Shown: positions 31,337-44,300, counted from the stretch's first letter. The stretch: DNA of 64,000 nucleotides from Dama dama (GCF_033118175.1 NC_083685.1:124690501-124754500); one strand, 5' to 3'. The notes: a model not told the origin generated them from the sequence alone. A program made the numbers and translations.

Positions 31337-34222
31337 CTGCGGAGAGAGGAGAGACCGATTGGGCCCCGGGTGTGGCCAGGGCCCCATAGCCCCAAAGCAG
31401 CTCCCTTCAAACCCAGAACCGCCCAAAGCCACTATCTCCCAGCTGGAAAACCAGTTCCAGACACTCCTGAAATCTGGGGACAAAGACTTTGTTCTAGTCC
31501 AGCCCTGTTGAGTCACCCCCTGTCTCCTTCATGCTACTGAGGCTGAGTCAGTCTCTCCTCTTCCTTAGAGAGCTTTCCAGGCTCCAGCCCACTTCTAGTC
31601 GAGACAGATCTAAGTATCAGGAAGAGGGGCCAAGCATGTCCAGGGAGCATGCTTGAGAGTGGGGCAGAAACAAAAATCCCTAAACCCAGCTGGAGGGCAG
31701 AAGGACCTCCCCACCTTAAAGCAACCAGGATGCACGGTGAGGAGGCTTGGTAGGAAGTCCACGCCGCCCCCCAGCACTGGGTTGGGAGACGCACACAGCC
31801 CTTGGGAAAGCGGGGCACACAGCATGAAGATGAACTTGCTACCCTGCCTTCCTGTGACCCAACATCAGACTCAAGAGAAAAACATGCTCCCAGTCTTTGG
31901 GGCCAAGAATGGATGCCTGGACCCCTCTGGGCATCCAGGCGTGGGCCAGCCCAAGCGGTCAAGAGGATATACCTGGAGTGGTGACTTAAGACTGGCGGGG
32001 GCTGAGGAAGTGGGGGAGGGGCAGCCTGCTCTGAATAATAACCACAAGAAAAAATTACCGAAACACAGGACAACCAAGAGAAAGGGCACGTATCACAGCA
32101 TAGGGCTTCAATCTGCCTGCCAGTGCAGGAAATGCAAGAGACCTGGGTTCAATCTCTGCATTGGGAAGATCCCCTGGAGTAGGAAATGGCCACCCACTCC
32201 AACATTCCTGCCTGAAAAATCCCATGGACACAGAAGCCTGGTGGCTACAATCCATAGGGTCACAGAGAGTTGGACACGACTGAGTGAGCACACACATACA
32301 TCACAGCGTAAAAACAAAGGTAACTAGAAGAGAGAAGTTTTAAAAAGGGTGACAAACATTGGACTTATTGTGGGAGAGGCCTCCAGGTGCAACTGATACA
32401 TGCAGGGACAAGCCAACTGTGTACAGAGGTCAGAAAAGAGACCGGTTTTGCCCCAGAAGGAGCCAGGCTTACATAAGAGGCTGGATGACAAAGCAGACAC
32501 TCCTAGCGAGAGCAGCAGGTGGCATGAGGAGGCCTTGGCCTCCCTGCCGCCTACCTGTACCTACCAAGAGCAGGTCCTGGCCCTCTGGCTCCAGGTTTGG
32601 CACAATCTCCTCCAGCCCCTTACTGGTCCACTTGGGGAAACTGCCCTTATAGTCAGGCAGCTGGGTGACTCCTGGCCACATGGCCTCACTGGGTGTCCCC
32701 AGGGTCCGAAAGATACGGAAGAGTTGGTCAATCTCAGAGTCGCCCGGAAACAGGGCTCTGCGGGTCACCTGGAATGGGGAAGGGAAGAAAGCGTGGGGTC
32801 TATTCCCTTGTCACACAGAACCCAGTACCAGACGAGAAGCCAGACCAGGGAGACACCTTCCAGACATCTTTCCCAGGACTGTGCTAAAAATCCTGACCTT
32901 TTCTGGAAAAAGACCTTTAGCCCAATCCCAAACATCCCTTAATCTACTTTTAACAGGAGAATCAGAGCCCCCACGTCCCCCCTACCCCAGGAGGACCCTG
33001 CCTGTAGCCTCCCTATGGCCATGTTTATCCCTCTGTCTACCATCTCTGCAAAAATGCAACCGATGCTCCAGATATCCACAGCTGTGGAGTAGAACTTGCA
33101 GCCCAAGAGGATCTCGGGGGCACGATACCAGAGTGTCACCACCTGGGGGAGCAAGAAAACAGCATCATTCAGGGCGGCTGGGTGCACAGGTGACGTCCCT
33201 TCTCTCCCCCTCTGTCCCCTGGTACCTCATGGGTGTAGGTGCGCAGGGGCACCCCAAAGGCTCGAGCCAGTCCAAAATCAGCCAGCTTGATGGCCCCCAA
33301 CTCATTGATGAGCAGATTCTGGGGCTTCAAGTCTCGATGGATGACCCGATGCGAGTGGCAGAAGTTCACCCCCTGCAGCAGCTGGAAGAGGTAACTCTGG
33401 AACGGTGGGCAAGAGAAAGAAGGAGCTGGCAGAGCGGAGGTGGGGTGGAGGCTGACTGAGGGGGCCCTTGCTGGTCAGCCCGTCCTTCTCCCCGTACCTT
33501 GACTAGGTGCAGGGGGAGCTCAGAGGCCGGGGTGGAGTCCATGTACTTCTTCAGGTCTTGGCTGAGGAACTCAAACACCAGGTAAAGCTTCTTCTCGCTG
33601 TGAACCACGTCCAGCAGCCTGGCCGGGTGGCACCAGTCAACACGCGGCTCCCAGTCGTGCTGGGACAGGTGAACCGCCCCATCCCCTGCCCGCCTTACCT
33701 GACGATGTTGGGGTGCTTAAGCTCTTTGAGCAGGGAGATCTCCCTGATGGCAGTGCTTGGGACCCCCTCGGTCTCCCTGGAAAGGAGAATGCAGCAGTGC
33801 AGTGAGAAGCTGGGCAGGGTGCTTCTGCCAGGGGGTGGGGAGGGTTGGGGGGGTGTTTCATATATAACATTACATAAGGATGGCCACCTCCTAGCAATGG
33901 GACCCTCCTGGGCACATAATTATCACCCCCAAAGGCCCAGGGCGAAGACTGGTCAGGATGAGGATGAGGGCTGCATCTGTGTGGCCCCCCTACATGAATG
34001 AGCAGCAGTCAGAAAAGGAGTCGAATACAAAACTCTGAGATGAGGGTCAGGCGGATAGCTGGGTCACTCCAAACCAGGGGGTCTCAGAGGCTACCCTGGC
34101 ACTCACAAATCCAGCCTGATCTTCTTGAGGGCCACGAGCTGCCCAGTCTCCTTGTTCTTGGCCTTGTACACCACCCCATAGGTGCCCTCTCCAATCTTCT
34201 CCACCTTCTGGAACACGTCCAT
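31211..34222 (-). CDS. CDK3: CDK3, cyclin-dependent kinase 3 (complete, 7 coding exons)
   Basis: A Ser/Thr kinase of the CDK1/2/3 group; with cyclin C it is reported to phosphorylate RB at G0 exit, and it supports G1/S. Coding exons (minus, 5' to 3'): 34222-34107, 33776-33699, 33618-33498, 33396-33226, 33142-33041, 32768-32565, 31336-31211. They total 918 nt, 305 residues, the human length, with all phases matching. Visible features: Gly-loop GEGTYG with T14/Y15, catalytic K33, PSTAIRE helix (45-51), HRDLKPQN with D127, DFG (145-147), T160 in the T-loop TYTHE, and APE. The C-terminus (ERFCR) differs slightly from human. The intact frame contrasts with common laboratory mice, where a null Cdk3 is known. 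Its start lies about 760 bases from the TEN1 polyadenylation signal, so read-through from TEN1 is possible. Confidence 0.97.
31337..32095 (-). other. CDK3 intron 6, 3' part
   Basis: Unique-looking intronic DNA in which I recognise nothing further. A SINE follows at 32096. Confidence 0.5.
32096..32300 (+). mobile_element. Bov-tA/Bov-A2-like SINE in CDK3 intron 6
   Basis: Diverged head, ggttcaatctctgcattggg B-box region, and end gagttggacacgactgagtg with a CA-rich tail. It is antisense to CDK3. Confidence 0.8.
32565..32768 (-). CDS. CDK3: CDK3 coding exon 6
   Basis: Residues 197-264, VTRRALFPGDSEIDQLFRIF onward. Acceptor cattccag, donor gtaggt. Confidence 0.95.
33041..33142 (-). CDS. CDK3: CDK3 coding exon 5
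   Basis: Residues 163-196, VVTLWYRAPEILLGCKFYST onward. Acceptor cccccag, donor gtagac. Confidence 0.95.
33226..33396 (-). CDS. CDK3: CDK3 coding exon 4 (catalytic loop)
   Basis: Residues 106-162, with HRDLKPQN, DFG and T160. Acceptor gttccag, donor gtacca. Confidence 0.95.
33498..33618 (-). CDS. CDK3: CDK3 coding exon 3
   Basis: Residues 65-105, LLDVVHSEKKLYLVFEFLSQ onward. Acceptor cggccag, donor gtacgg. Confidence 0.95.
33699..33776 (-). CDS. CDK3: CDK3 coding exon 2 (PSTAIRE helix)
   Basis: Residues 39-65, ETEGVPSTAIREISLLKELK onward. Acceptor ctttccag, donor gtaagg. Confidence 0.95.
34107..34222 (-). CDS. CDK3: CDK3 coding exon 1 (start codon)
   Basis: ATG is the complement of 34220-34222. 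Encodes MDVFQKVEKIGEGTYGVVYK to residue 39, with K33. Donor gtgagt. An acceptor-like tttccag lies a few bases before the ATG, so a 5' non-coding exon is likely upstream. Confidence 0.95.
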
Positions 34223-34969
34223 GTCCGCAGAGCTGCCCTGGAAACAGACGGCGCCTGGGGTGTTCCCCCCAATGCCCAGAACCCCTGCTGCCCCTTCAGC
34301 CTCCAGGGCACACCCTGCCGGGCCCCCACCCAGGCCCCCGGGGCTCCTGAAGACTGTGGCTCCCAGGGAGCCACCCTGCTCTGCCGGCCAGGTGGACCAG
34401 GCCCAGGCCCAGCTCCCACCCTCCACCCCAGCCCCAGCCCATCCCCAAGAACCTATCATGGAGGGAGGCTGCAGCCCAGGCCGGGCAGGGACCCCCAGGC
34501 CTCAGGAAGCAGCTGCCCCAGAGCCGGGCTACGGAGCGCAGGAGGGTCCAAACTTCCCCAGCCCAGCACCCGCCCCTGCCCAGGTCCCGGCCCCAGGGCG
34601 GGAGGCTGCCCAGAGGGGCTGCCCTGGGGGGCCCAGGGTCAACTCGGGATGGAGGTCAGGGGTCAGGAAGGGCTTCAGAAGTCACAAAGCCGCACTAGGC
34701 CGTGTGGCCAGGGAGAGGGGCTGGGCCCGGCCTGTTTGGAGATGCTCGGCCTCCTGAGGGCAGAACCTTGGCAGGAGCGGCCCCCGCTGCGTCCTGAGCC
34801 CCTCCACCCGGTCCTGGGCCACCCACCGCCAGCAGCCTCCCCTCAGGCCCTCAGCCCAGAATTCACCAGAAACCCTGTGATCCTGCGGCCTCTCTGCCAG
34901 GCAGGCTGCCTGCTCTGAGGCTCCCCCTCCTGGCCCCGGCCGGCACTGCACCACGTGCACGCGCTGCTC
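34223..34969 (-). promoter_or_regulatory. TEN1-CDK3 intergenic spacer, probable CDK3 promoter and 5' UTR
   Basis: A compact GC-rich spacer between the TEN1 polyadenylation signal and the CDK3 start codon. The CDK3 promoter and first non-coding exon should lie here; no start site can be chosen by eye. A 306-codon plus-strand open frame across it is a composition artefact. Confidence 0.4.
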
Positions 34970-34985
34970 AGTCACACCACCAGGC

Positions 34986-34991
34986 TTTATT
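34986..34991 (-). terminator. TEN1 polyadenylation signal (AATAAA on minus)
   Basis: tttatt on the plus strand, about 200 bases past the TEN1 stop codon. It gives a short TEN1 3' UTR (about 34970-35191). Confidence 0.7.
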
Positions 34992-35191
34992 CACGGGGAC
35001 GTTCTGGAACTCTCCAGGACCCACACGAGGCCCAGCGCCCCAGCGCCCGGCCTCGGAGCGCTAAGCTGCCCTCCCCTCGTCTCTCCAGACAAAGGCTGTC
35101 AGTCGGGGGACGCTCCTGCATCTTCTCTGCAGCAGCTCCAGCGTCTGGCCGGGCGGGAAGGCAGCATTGCCAGGAGCTCCTGGCTTGCTCC

Positions 35192-35313
35192 CTACTGGCC
35201 GCTGTCCCTCTCTTGCTGGTACAGCCTCTGCTCCCGGATGGCTTGTTCTAACAAGGGGAGGTTCATTCCTTCCACACACGTCAGCACCCGGGCCTTCACC
35301 ACGCAGCTTCCGT
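35192..35313 (-). CDS. TEN1: TEN1 terminal coding exon
   Basis: Residues 83-122, DGSCVVKARVLTCVEGMNLP onward to TAG (complement of 35192-35194). Acceptor gtgtttcag. Confidence 0.94.
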
Positions 35314-38300
35314 CTGAAACACACAGACACCAAGGCCCCGACAGGGTCAGCAACGCACCCTTCAGAGGTGTTCTAACTGTTTCTCCTCAATTTATCCTCA
35401 GTCCTGAGTTTGGACAGAGAGTCTGACAGGGCAGAGGTGAGAAGGATGGTTTACGGATGCTGGCAATTTGTATACTTGGGCCTCAGAACTGTTGGGCCCG
35501 CCACACACTACAGACATGGAACTTAGGGGCGTAGCCTGAAAAGTCCACTTCTCCTGGGAGAAGGCCCAGAAAGATGTGGCCTCTGCTCCCCTCTTTCGTC
35601 ATCCTAACTCCCGCCAGCTTCTCTGTAGGGCTCAAAGGCCCAGAGTTGAGGAACGGTCTCTATCACATCCTAGTTCTCCATTTGTACCAGAGGGCCCCTT
35701 GGCATCATGGGAATTGAGGCAAAGAGAACCCCACATTGAAAAACAAATTTATTTATTTATTCGGCTGTGCCAGGTCTTAGTTTCAGCACATGGGATCTTC
35801 TATCTTCTTTGCGGCATGTAAACTCTTAGCTGCAGCATGTGGGATCTAGTTCCCTGACCAGAGATCGAACCCAGGCTCCCTGCATGGGGAGCATGAAGTC
35901 TTAGCCACTGGACCACCAAAGAAGTAACCCCCTATTTTTTTTTTTAATGAATACAGTTCCCAACGAACACAGAAGACTTTTAATGATATTAATAAAGCTC
36001 CTTAATTGTTTCCCCCCGACCCCTGGCCATGTTGCACAGCATGTGGGACCTCAGTTCCCTGATCAGGGATCAAACCTGTGCCTCCTGCACGGGGAGCATG
36101 GAGTCTTAACCACCGGACTTGCAGGGAAGTCCTGAGAACCCCATATTTAATCAATCAATCCAAGGGGAGAGTCTAGCCTAATAGGCGCAGATTATCCCAC
36201 CCTGGACAAGCGGCTGCGGGTGCTTCTAGCAGATGCTGTGGTTTCCCAATGGAAAGGTTTGTTAATGTCCAGGTGACACCAAACAGGAAGGACATCTGGA
36301 GTTTGTCCTCCTAAGAGTTTGTTTTTGTTTCCACTACGTTCTCTCTGCTCTCTGAGCACGTCAATGAATACAATAAATGTTCTAGAACATTATCCTGTCC
36401 TCTTTGATGCCGTTTTGAGATAGAGGCATCCTGTGGTTAGAGTCTATGCCTAACCTTCCTTCTAGTCTAGGCCACTTTTATTGATTTAACACAGCCCGAC
36501 GGCAGAATTCAGAGGCTTGGACTGTCTAAATTTCAAACTTTAATATAGGAAGACGAACTCATTTGAAACAAGAGGTTGTCTGTGTGTCGTCAGCTTCTGT
36601 TGCCCCAGCACTTGGACTGCAAAGGCTGCTATGCCTAGATCAGGGGGGCATGGGGCTGTCCATCTTTGAAAGGTCTACATAAATGGAATAAAAGAAGAAC
36701 ATCTGAAGAGCAGGGGCGAGAGAAAGGAGTTGATGAGGTCATTTAGGGTAATCTCTTCTTGCAAAGATAAAAAGAACCTGCAGCAAAGGAAAAGGGGCTG
36801 ATAAAAGAGCAAACAGAAGCCAGTGGGTTGAGGTGTGAGTCTGAGATAAGGAAGGGATGATATGGAAAAAACAGACCTTCTTTTAGGAAGTTTGACTGTG
36901 GAGGCAGGAGGGTCATAGCCAGGTAGATATAAGGCCGAACTTGACAGCTTATTGTTGCTATTATTTTAATACAGAAGAGACTTGAGTGCTTTATATTCTG
37001 GGAGGGAAGAACCACTGGTAATAGGTTAAGGGTTCAGCTGAAAAAGCAAAGCCCCGGCAGGAGGGCAGGCGTTCATAACAGCACCGGCGCTGCGCCCCAG
37101 GCAGGAGGGAGCCTCCTCTCTCCCAGACTGGAGGGAAGGAGCTACTGATGGGCGTGGTTGTTGTCCTTCAGTCACTAAGGCTCCTGGCGACCCCATGGCC
37201 TGCAGCACACCAGGCTCCTCTGTCCTCCACTGTCTTCCAAAGTTTGCTCATGTCGGTGATGCCATCTAACCATCTCAACCTCATGGACGCTGATGCACAT
37301 AATTATAGGGAAGACTGCTGCTGTGGCCTCAGTTTAACGTGGGATGTAGGAGGTGAAGGAGATGTACTGGAAAGGACAGGGGAGGTGACGATGTAGGGGT
37401 TCCTGCATGATAGGTGAATGCCTAAAGTAGCTGTGGCAGCTTGGGGGTTGGGTTGGGGGGCGGGAAGAGGACTGATGAGGACACGTAGAAGGAACTCTAG
37501 GCAGGTCTCTGGAAAGATAAGGGCCCACAGGAGATAACAGACCTTGAAACCAGGGGAATCCCTGGAGCTTTGTGAACTTTCTACATCAACAGTTAGGTGG
37601 GACCTGGGACCTGGCAATCAAATTGCCAACATCCGTTGGATCATCAAAAAAGCAAGAGAGCTCCAGAAAAACATCTACTTCTGCTTTATTAACTATGCTA
37701 AAGCCTCTGACTGTGTGGATCACAATAAACTGTGGAAAATTCTTAAAGAGATGGGAATACCAGACCACCTGACCTGCCTCCTGAGAAATCTGTATGCAGG
37801 TCAGGAAGCAACAGTTAGAGCTGGACATGGAACAACAGACTGGTTCCAAATCGGGAAAGCAGTACATCAAGGCTGTATATTGTCACCCTGCTTATTTAAC
37901 TCATATGCAGAGTACATCATGAGAAACGCTGGGCTGGAGGAAGCACAAGTTGGAATCAAGATTGCCGGGATATCAATATCAATAATCTCAGATATGCAGA
38001 TGACACCACCCTTATGGCAGAAAGCAAACAATAACTAAAGAGCCTCTTGATGAAAGTGAAAAAGGAGAGTGAAAAAGCTGGCTTAAAACTCAACATTCAG
38101 AAAACTAAGATCATGGCATCCGGTCCCATCACTTCATGGCAAATAGATGGGGAAACAGTGGAAAAACAGTGTCAGACTTTATTTTTTGGGGCTCCAAAAT
38201 CACTGCGGATGGTGATTGCAGCCGTGAAATTAAAAGACGCTTACTCCTTGGAAGGAAAGTTATGACCAACCTAGATAGCATCTTAAAAAGCAGAGACATT

Positions 38301-41300
38301 ACTTTGCCAACAAAGGTCCATCTAGTCAAGGCTATAGTTTTTCCAGTGGTCACGTACGGATGTGAGAGTTGGACTGTGAAGAAAGCTGAGCACCGAAAAA
38401 TTGATGCTTTTGAACTGTGGTGTTGGAGAAGACTCTTGAGAGTCCCTTGGACTGCAAGGAGATCCAACCAGTCCAGGTGACTCACTGGAAAAGACACTGA
38501 TGCTGGGAGGGATTGGGGGCAGGAGGAGAAGGGGATGACAGAGGATGAGATGGCTGGATGGCATCACCGACTCGATGGACATGAGTTTGAGTAAACTTCG
38601 GGAGTTGGTGATGGCCAGGGAGGCCTGGCGTGCTGTGATTCATGAGTCGGACACGGCTGAGCTGAACTGAACTGTTGAGAGAAGTCTCTTGAGAGTCCCT
38701 TGGGCTGCAAGGAGATCCAACCAGTCCATCCTAAAGGAGATTAGTCCCGGGTGTTCATTGGAAGGACTGATGCTGAAGCTGAAACTCCAAAACTTTGGCC
38801 ACCTGATGCAAAGAACTCATTTGAAAAGACCCTGATGCTGGGAAAGATTGAAGGTGGGAGGAGAAGGGGACAACAGAGGATGAGATGGTTGGATGGCATC
38901 ACAGACTTAATGGACATGAGTTTGAGTAAACTTCGGGCATTGGTGATGGACAAGGCCTGGCATGCTGTGGTTCATGGAGTCGCAAAGAGTCAGACACGAC
39001 TGAGCAACTGAACTGAACCAAATTGAGAGGGCGGAGACTGGGGCTTAATCAGGAATGAGCAATGGAAGGTGGGGTTGGAACTTCTGCTAGGAAAGCGATT
39101 GAAATGATAGCAAGATCCAGCTGGAAGGGAGAGGAGGTGGGAGAAAATGGAGTCCAAAGTCTTCAAGTCCCCAGTGGTGACGAGGCAGAGGGCAGAAAGA
39201 TACTGAGGGTGGAACCCAGTTTTGGATGGCAGAGGCAGGTGGTTTTGGGTGTGGAGGAAGCATGGGGTAGAGGTGCTTGGAGGCAGAACTGGTTACTGCA
39301 GAGGTGGAGGGGGAAGGTGAGGGGGACATACTTGAAGAGCCGGCTAGATTTCCAGCCCCGCCTCTGGGTTCTGGGACTTGCGTGACCTGAGAGGCTCCAT
39401 GTGGGAGGGCAGGGGGGGAAGTGCTGTCCTGGACAAAAGCTACGTTTCAGGCAAGTCCCAGAGAAGGCTAGAGCATAGGAAAGGGGCTTGAAATAAAATA
39501 GTGACAAAAAGTAGCAAAATATAAAAACAAAACAAAAATAGTGAACTATAAAAACAAACAAATGCTTTACAGACTGGGAAAAAGAATTTTCAGCAAAGTA
39601 CAAACCTTGAAAGCATTCCTCTCTTTAATTTGGTAATTCTTTACTGTGGAAGAGCTCAGAATGTCACTTCTGTTTTAAATAACAGAACTGGGGAACTGTG
39701 CAAGGAAATGTCATTTGGATTATAACATTAGGAAGGTTTGAGAGGACACACGGAAGGCCTCCAAGGGGCAGGAAGCAGCAGTCAGGTGAGTGGAAACCAG
39801 AAGAGGTGGGACTTCTGATGAGAGCCCCAGGGCAGCCTGCTGCTGTCGCCGAGCAACGGAGCAGATGGGAGGCCGTGTCCCTCACCCCGTAATCACTGGA
39901 TCAGAAGCCCTGAGCCCTGCAGGGTGTCCTGGCCTGCTGGAAGGGACATGGCACTGGCATTTTCTCTGTTTTGCCTACAAACATTTCAGAAAGATGACCA
40001 GGCAGCTTCTTATCTCTGCTCAGAACTGCAGACCTTGCCATGGGGCAGGGCCTGTGTCTGGTTGACCTTTGTGTCCCCAGAGGACTTTGGACCCGGCTGG
40101 GGGCCAGACATGCCACCCCAGGCTGGAGGTCAGCAGCCACTGCAAAGCTCAGCTCACACTCTGCCCTCCCTCCTCACGGTTGTCTTTCTTTCCTGCGTCA
40201 GTCTCGAATGATGAGTATGTATGCCTCAGAAATTAGAAATTGAGGGAAAATTTTTTTTAGGAAAGAAAAAAAAAAAACACAGATGGCAATGAAAAATAAT
40301 GAGAAATGGGAAACTATTTGGGGCCTAGGAAAAATGCTGCTGGGTTATTGATTATGATAATAATATTGATTATTAGTCAAGCTGCTGGCTTGACTATTAA
40401 GCTTCCTGGGTTGGTTGGTTTGTTTTTTTGTCAAGCATACCTCCTAGCAGGGGACTTCCCTGGCAGTCCAGCAGTTAAGATTCCTCACTTTCAGTGCAGC
40501 GGGCGGGGGTTTAATCCCTGGCTGGGGAACTAAGGTCTCACATGCCACATGGCATGGACAAAAAAAATTTTTAGAAAGTTAAAAAAGAAAAAAAAAAAGA
40601 ATACATCAGAGGAGTACTGTCTGTGTTCTCCTGGTGCGTTACACCAGAGGCCCACAGTTGATGGGTCAGCTATTTGTAATGTTTGATCAACAGGGCAGGC
40701 CTGACTCCAGTGCTACAGTTCCCACAAACTTCCACTGAAATATTTGAGCAGCCAGTGATTCCGATCTTCACCTGGGTTTATTCTTGCCTCTGGGCTAGAA
40801 TTTAATCGTTTCTCCTATGCTTATTCACCATGATTCTTCTCTAAAGAACTTTCCCTGAAATAAAATCCATTCAGAAAAAGGCAGGATAAAATCAAAGGGA
40901 GGAGAGGCAGGTTTAATGCAAGGAGGAGGAAGCCAACAACTAATTCCAGACCCATGGTCTCCAATAAATGGCATTTAAAAAAAAAAGAAAGGAAGACAGA
41001 ACTGACTTGGGATATGTAACCCAAAGGCAAGGCGTGGATTTTGTTCACCTCCTACTTTTCAACTTAACTTTTTCTAAAAAGCCATTTTGGGGCCGAGGAA
41101 GGGAATGAACAGGGACAAGCTATGTCCTAGAGTATATCAAGGACTAGCTATTGATTTTGTTGGGTGCTTTCGTGATTTTGTTAAGAGATACACACTGAAG
41201 TATTTATGGATAAATGAAACAATGTCAGATTTGCTCTAAAATACACCAGCAACATAAGTAGGTAAGGGACTTCCCTGGTGGTCCAGTGGTCACGCTCCCA

Positions 41301-44300
41301 ATGCAGGGGGCGAGGGCTCAATCTCTGGTTGGGGAGCTAAGATCCTACATGCATCACAAAGCAGAAAAAAGAAAAATTAAGTAAGTGCATGTGGGCGATG
41401 AAGACACAGATCAGTGGAATACAGATCTCTGCTGAATCTGGGTGACAGGTATGTGGAGGGTCATTCTACTTTTGTGTGTATGTTTGATTTGAAAATGTTA
41501 AATTTTAAAAAGTTATTTGGATTGAACTTTATTCAATAACTTTATTCAAAAGTTATTGGACTACAGTTTTTTCCATTTTTCTTTCCACAAATAATTCTAC
41601 ATGTCCACTCTAGGCCCTGGTCCCACCTTTGTTTCAACCTCTATCTCTGTATCTGCGATCAGACCTTTGAGTTCCAGATACTCAGCACTCAACTCCTAAG
41701 AGCTCCCAGGACTTCCTGCCAGAGCCAGGAGTACAGGAGGGAGCCTCGGGTGATGTGGGCTGAGGTCAAAGTGGAAATCATTTATTCCAGGTCCTTTGTC
41801 CTCAATTCCACCCCTTCTCCTGATACTTCTTTCAAATCAATTAACAGGGAAAGGACTCTGAGCTCAAAGGCTTAAGCCTGAATAAAGATTAACTTTTATT
41901 AAACCAAACATAATTAAAGTAAGCTCCATTTAATTGCTTTCTTCTAGTGCATTTCATCCAGAGTTAAAAACTACTGAAACTTCTAGAAAGTAAGTTGGTA
42001 CTGTAAATCAAGAGATATATCCTTTAATGGAGCAATTCCACTTTTAGGAAACTACCCTGAAGAAATAATCAGAAAATAAAGATTAGAACACAAGGCTATT
42101 AACTGTAGTGTTTTTAATATATATCGAGATAGATTTTTTAAAATTGGGTTCTGCTCCCTGCCCCGGGCTATAAAGCAATATATTTTCATTGTAAAATGCT
42201 AATAAAAGTACAGGGAATCCTATAGTTCTACCACCCAGACATAATTACTCTTAACATTTTGGTAAATAATATTTCAAACTTTTGTATGTATAAAAATGTC
42301 CATCTAACAAAAGTGAGATCAAATGATACACATTGTTCTATAAACTGCTTTTTCTTTAGTGAAATACTATGAACATCTTTTCATGTCAATAGATATAGAT
42401 TTATAACACCATTTTTGATGGTTGTATAATATTCTCCAACTGAATATCACATAGTTTTTTAATGAACTAATGTACAGTGAACTTAAAAGAGCAAGAAATG
42501 GAAACAACACAAATGTCTAATGCTTGTGTGAATTAGTGCGTGTCAGGAAGCATTTAACAAAAGGTTTCCTGTGTGCTGTTTTGGATCTGTCAGGAACCCT
42601 CTGGCCCTTATTGATTCCTGAATATTCAGGAATTAAGAGGAGAGACACGCCTTTCCCGGGGCTGAGGAATCCAGGCATTTCTCATTACGGTGGTAAGTAC
42701 CTTCTTCCTTTTTTTTTTTTTTTTCCTTCTTCCTTTTTATGAACCATACGGTGAAAGGTGATTGTTTGCAACTCTCTCTCTTTGATAGGGATCGTCTTAC
42801 GTTTCGTAAATCTGGAATTTTAATCTTTGTCTTTGCTGAGAAGAACCATCTTGTAAGACAGTATATGCCCACGCCATGTTGATTAAAACACCTTTGCTCC
42901 ATCAGAGCTTTGGTCCCCGTGTCTTTCTTTCTTTCTATTCCTTCTTTTTGTCTTTCTCTCTCTCTATTTCTGGCTAATTCCTTGGAGCGCGGAGGCCCGC
43001 TGACCTCCCTTTCTTGCCCGGGCTTCTAAGACCCTCTCGAGAAAGCGCACTGTGCCTTCACCCACTCGAGAGGGCGCCTTGTGCCTACGTGCAGCAGCGC
43101 GAGCCCCAAGAACAGGGCTCTATTGGCTTTCCGCGTAAACCAGGGGATATCAGCCTCTTTCTCTCTCTTACTCTCGGAACCACCAGGTTCCAGCCCATTA
43201 AAGGACCAACAAGCGCTGTCAGCCTCTTCCTCTCTCTTACTTTCTTATCTTTGACTCCAGACCACCAGGTTCCTGTCCATTAAAGGACCAACAAGTGGCA
43301 CCCGAACAGGGACTCTGGTACACGTGGCTTCGGACGGAGTGACCCCCAAGACCTATTGAGGCCGGTAAGTACTAAGACACGGGGCAATCGGCTGGAAAGC
43401 CCCCTCACTTTTCTACTTTACTTTATCACTTATTTAAAGTCCAGGGATTTTCGGTTTCACACCAGAGAACAGAGGCTTGCCTTCAGACAGCGGTTGAATG
43501 TAACCCTTGGTTCCCTAATGAAGGTAGTTCCGATAGATTTCTGGCCCCTATGGGCTCTCATCGAAACTGTGATTCTGCCATCTCAAGGTAATTCTAGCCC
43601 TCCAGATATTCCGCAACGGGCAGAACACTTATTACATGAATATAAATTAGACGATGATACCTTACAAAAGGCCCAATTAGAACAACAAAAGATACTTCAA
43701 GATTTTCCTACTAACCCTGCCCTGGTTGCTCCAAGGGCTCCTCCCCTGCCAGAGGGCACATATCCCAATGTCCCTCCCTCTATAAAACCTAATGATTTTG
43801 ACACTCCCCTAAGACACCTTTTAACATTAAAACTGACAACACCTTTCTGAATAACAATAATCTACCCGCTTCCCGACAGAGGCTCTCAGAGTTGCTGGCT
43901 TTGCAGTTGCAAGTCTCTGAAGCTGAAGGTTTCTCTGCCTTTCCAGTTTTAAGAAATGTTGATGCTCAGGGGCAAATAACACCTCAATATGAAGGTATTA
44001 ACTTTTTTCACATGCAACAAATGAAAAAGGCTGTAACTATGTATGGCCCATAGTCACCTTTTACTAGAGAGATTCTAAATGCTCTGGCGTCTAATATTGG
44101 AAACTTTATTCCCCATGATTGACGAATTTTAATAAAAGCTCTCCTTAAACCAGGAGAGTATCTTCAATGGACAAAGTGGTTTCAAGACATAGCCAGAGAT
44201 CATGCTAACAGAAATGCTCGAGCCTGTGCTCCCCAAAACCAAATTACTTTTGAAATGCTAACTGGCACCGGACAATTTGACACTATAGAAGCTCAAATAC

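Noticed and set aside
33998..34918. A 306-codon plus-strand frame opposite CDK3 exon 1
   Set aside because: Pro/Ser/Ala/Gly-rich, crosses a known exon and promoter in antisense, and has no recognisable domain.
35192..35333. The TEN1 terminal exon read as a separate small gene
   Set aside because: Its acceptor phase matches exon 48388-48545 exactly, and the joined protein is the known TEN1 sequence.
38129..38582. Open frames from 37.5-39.0 kb as a host gene
   Set aside because: They translate to BovB LINE reverse transcriptase and its 3' end, with frameshifts; mobile-element remnants.
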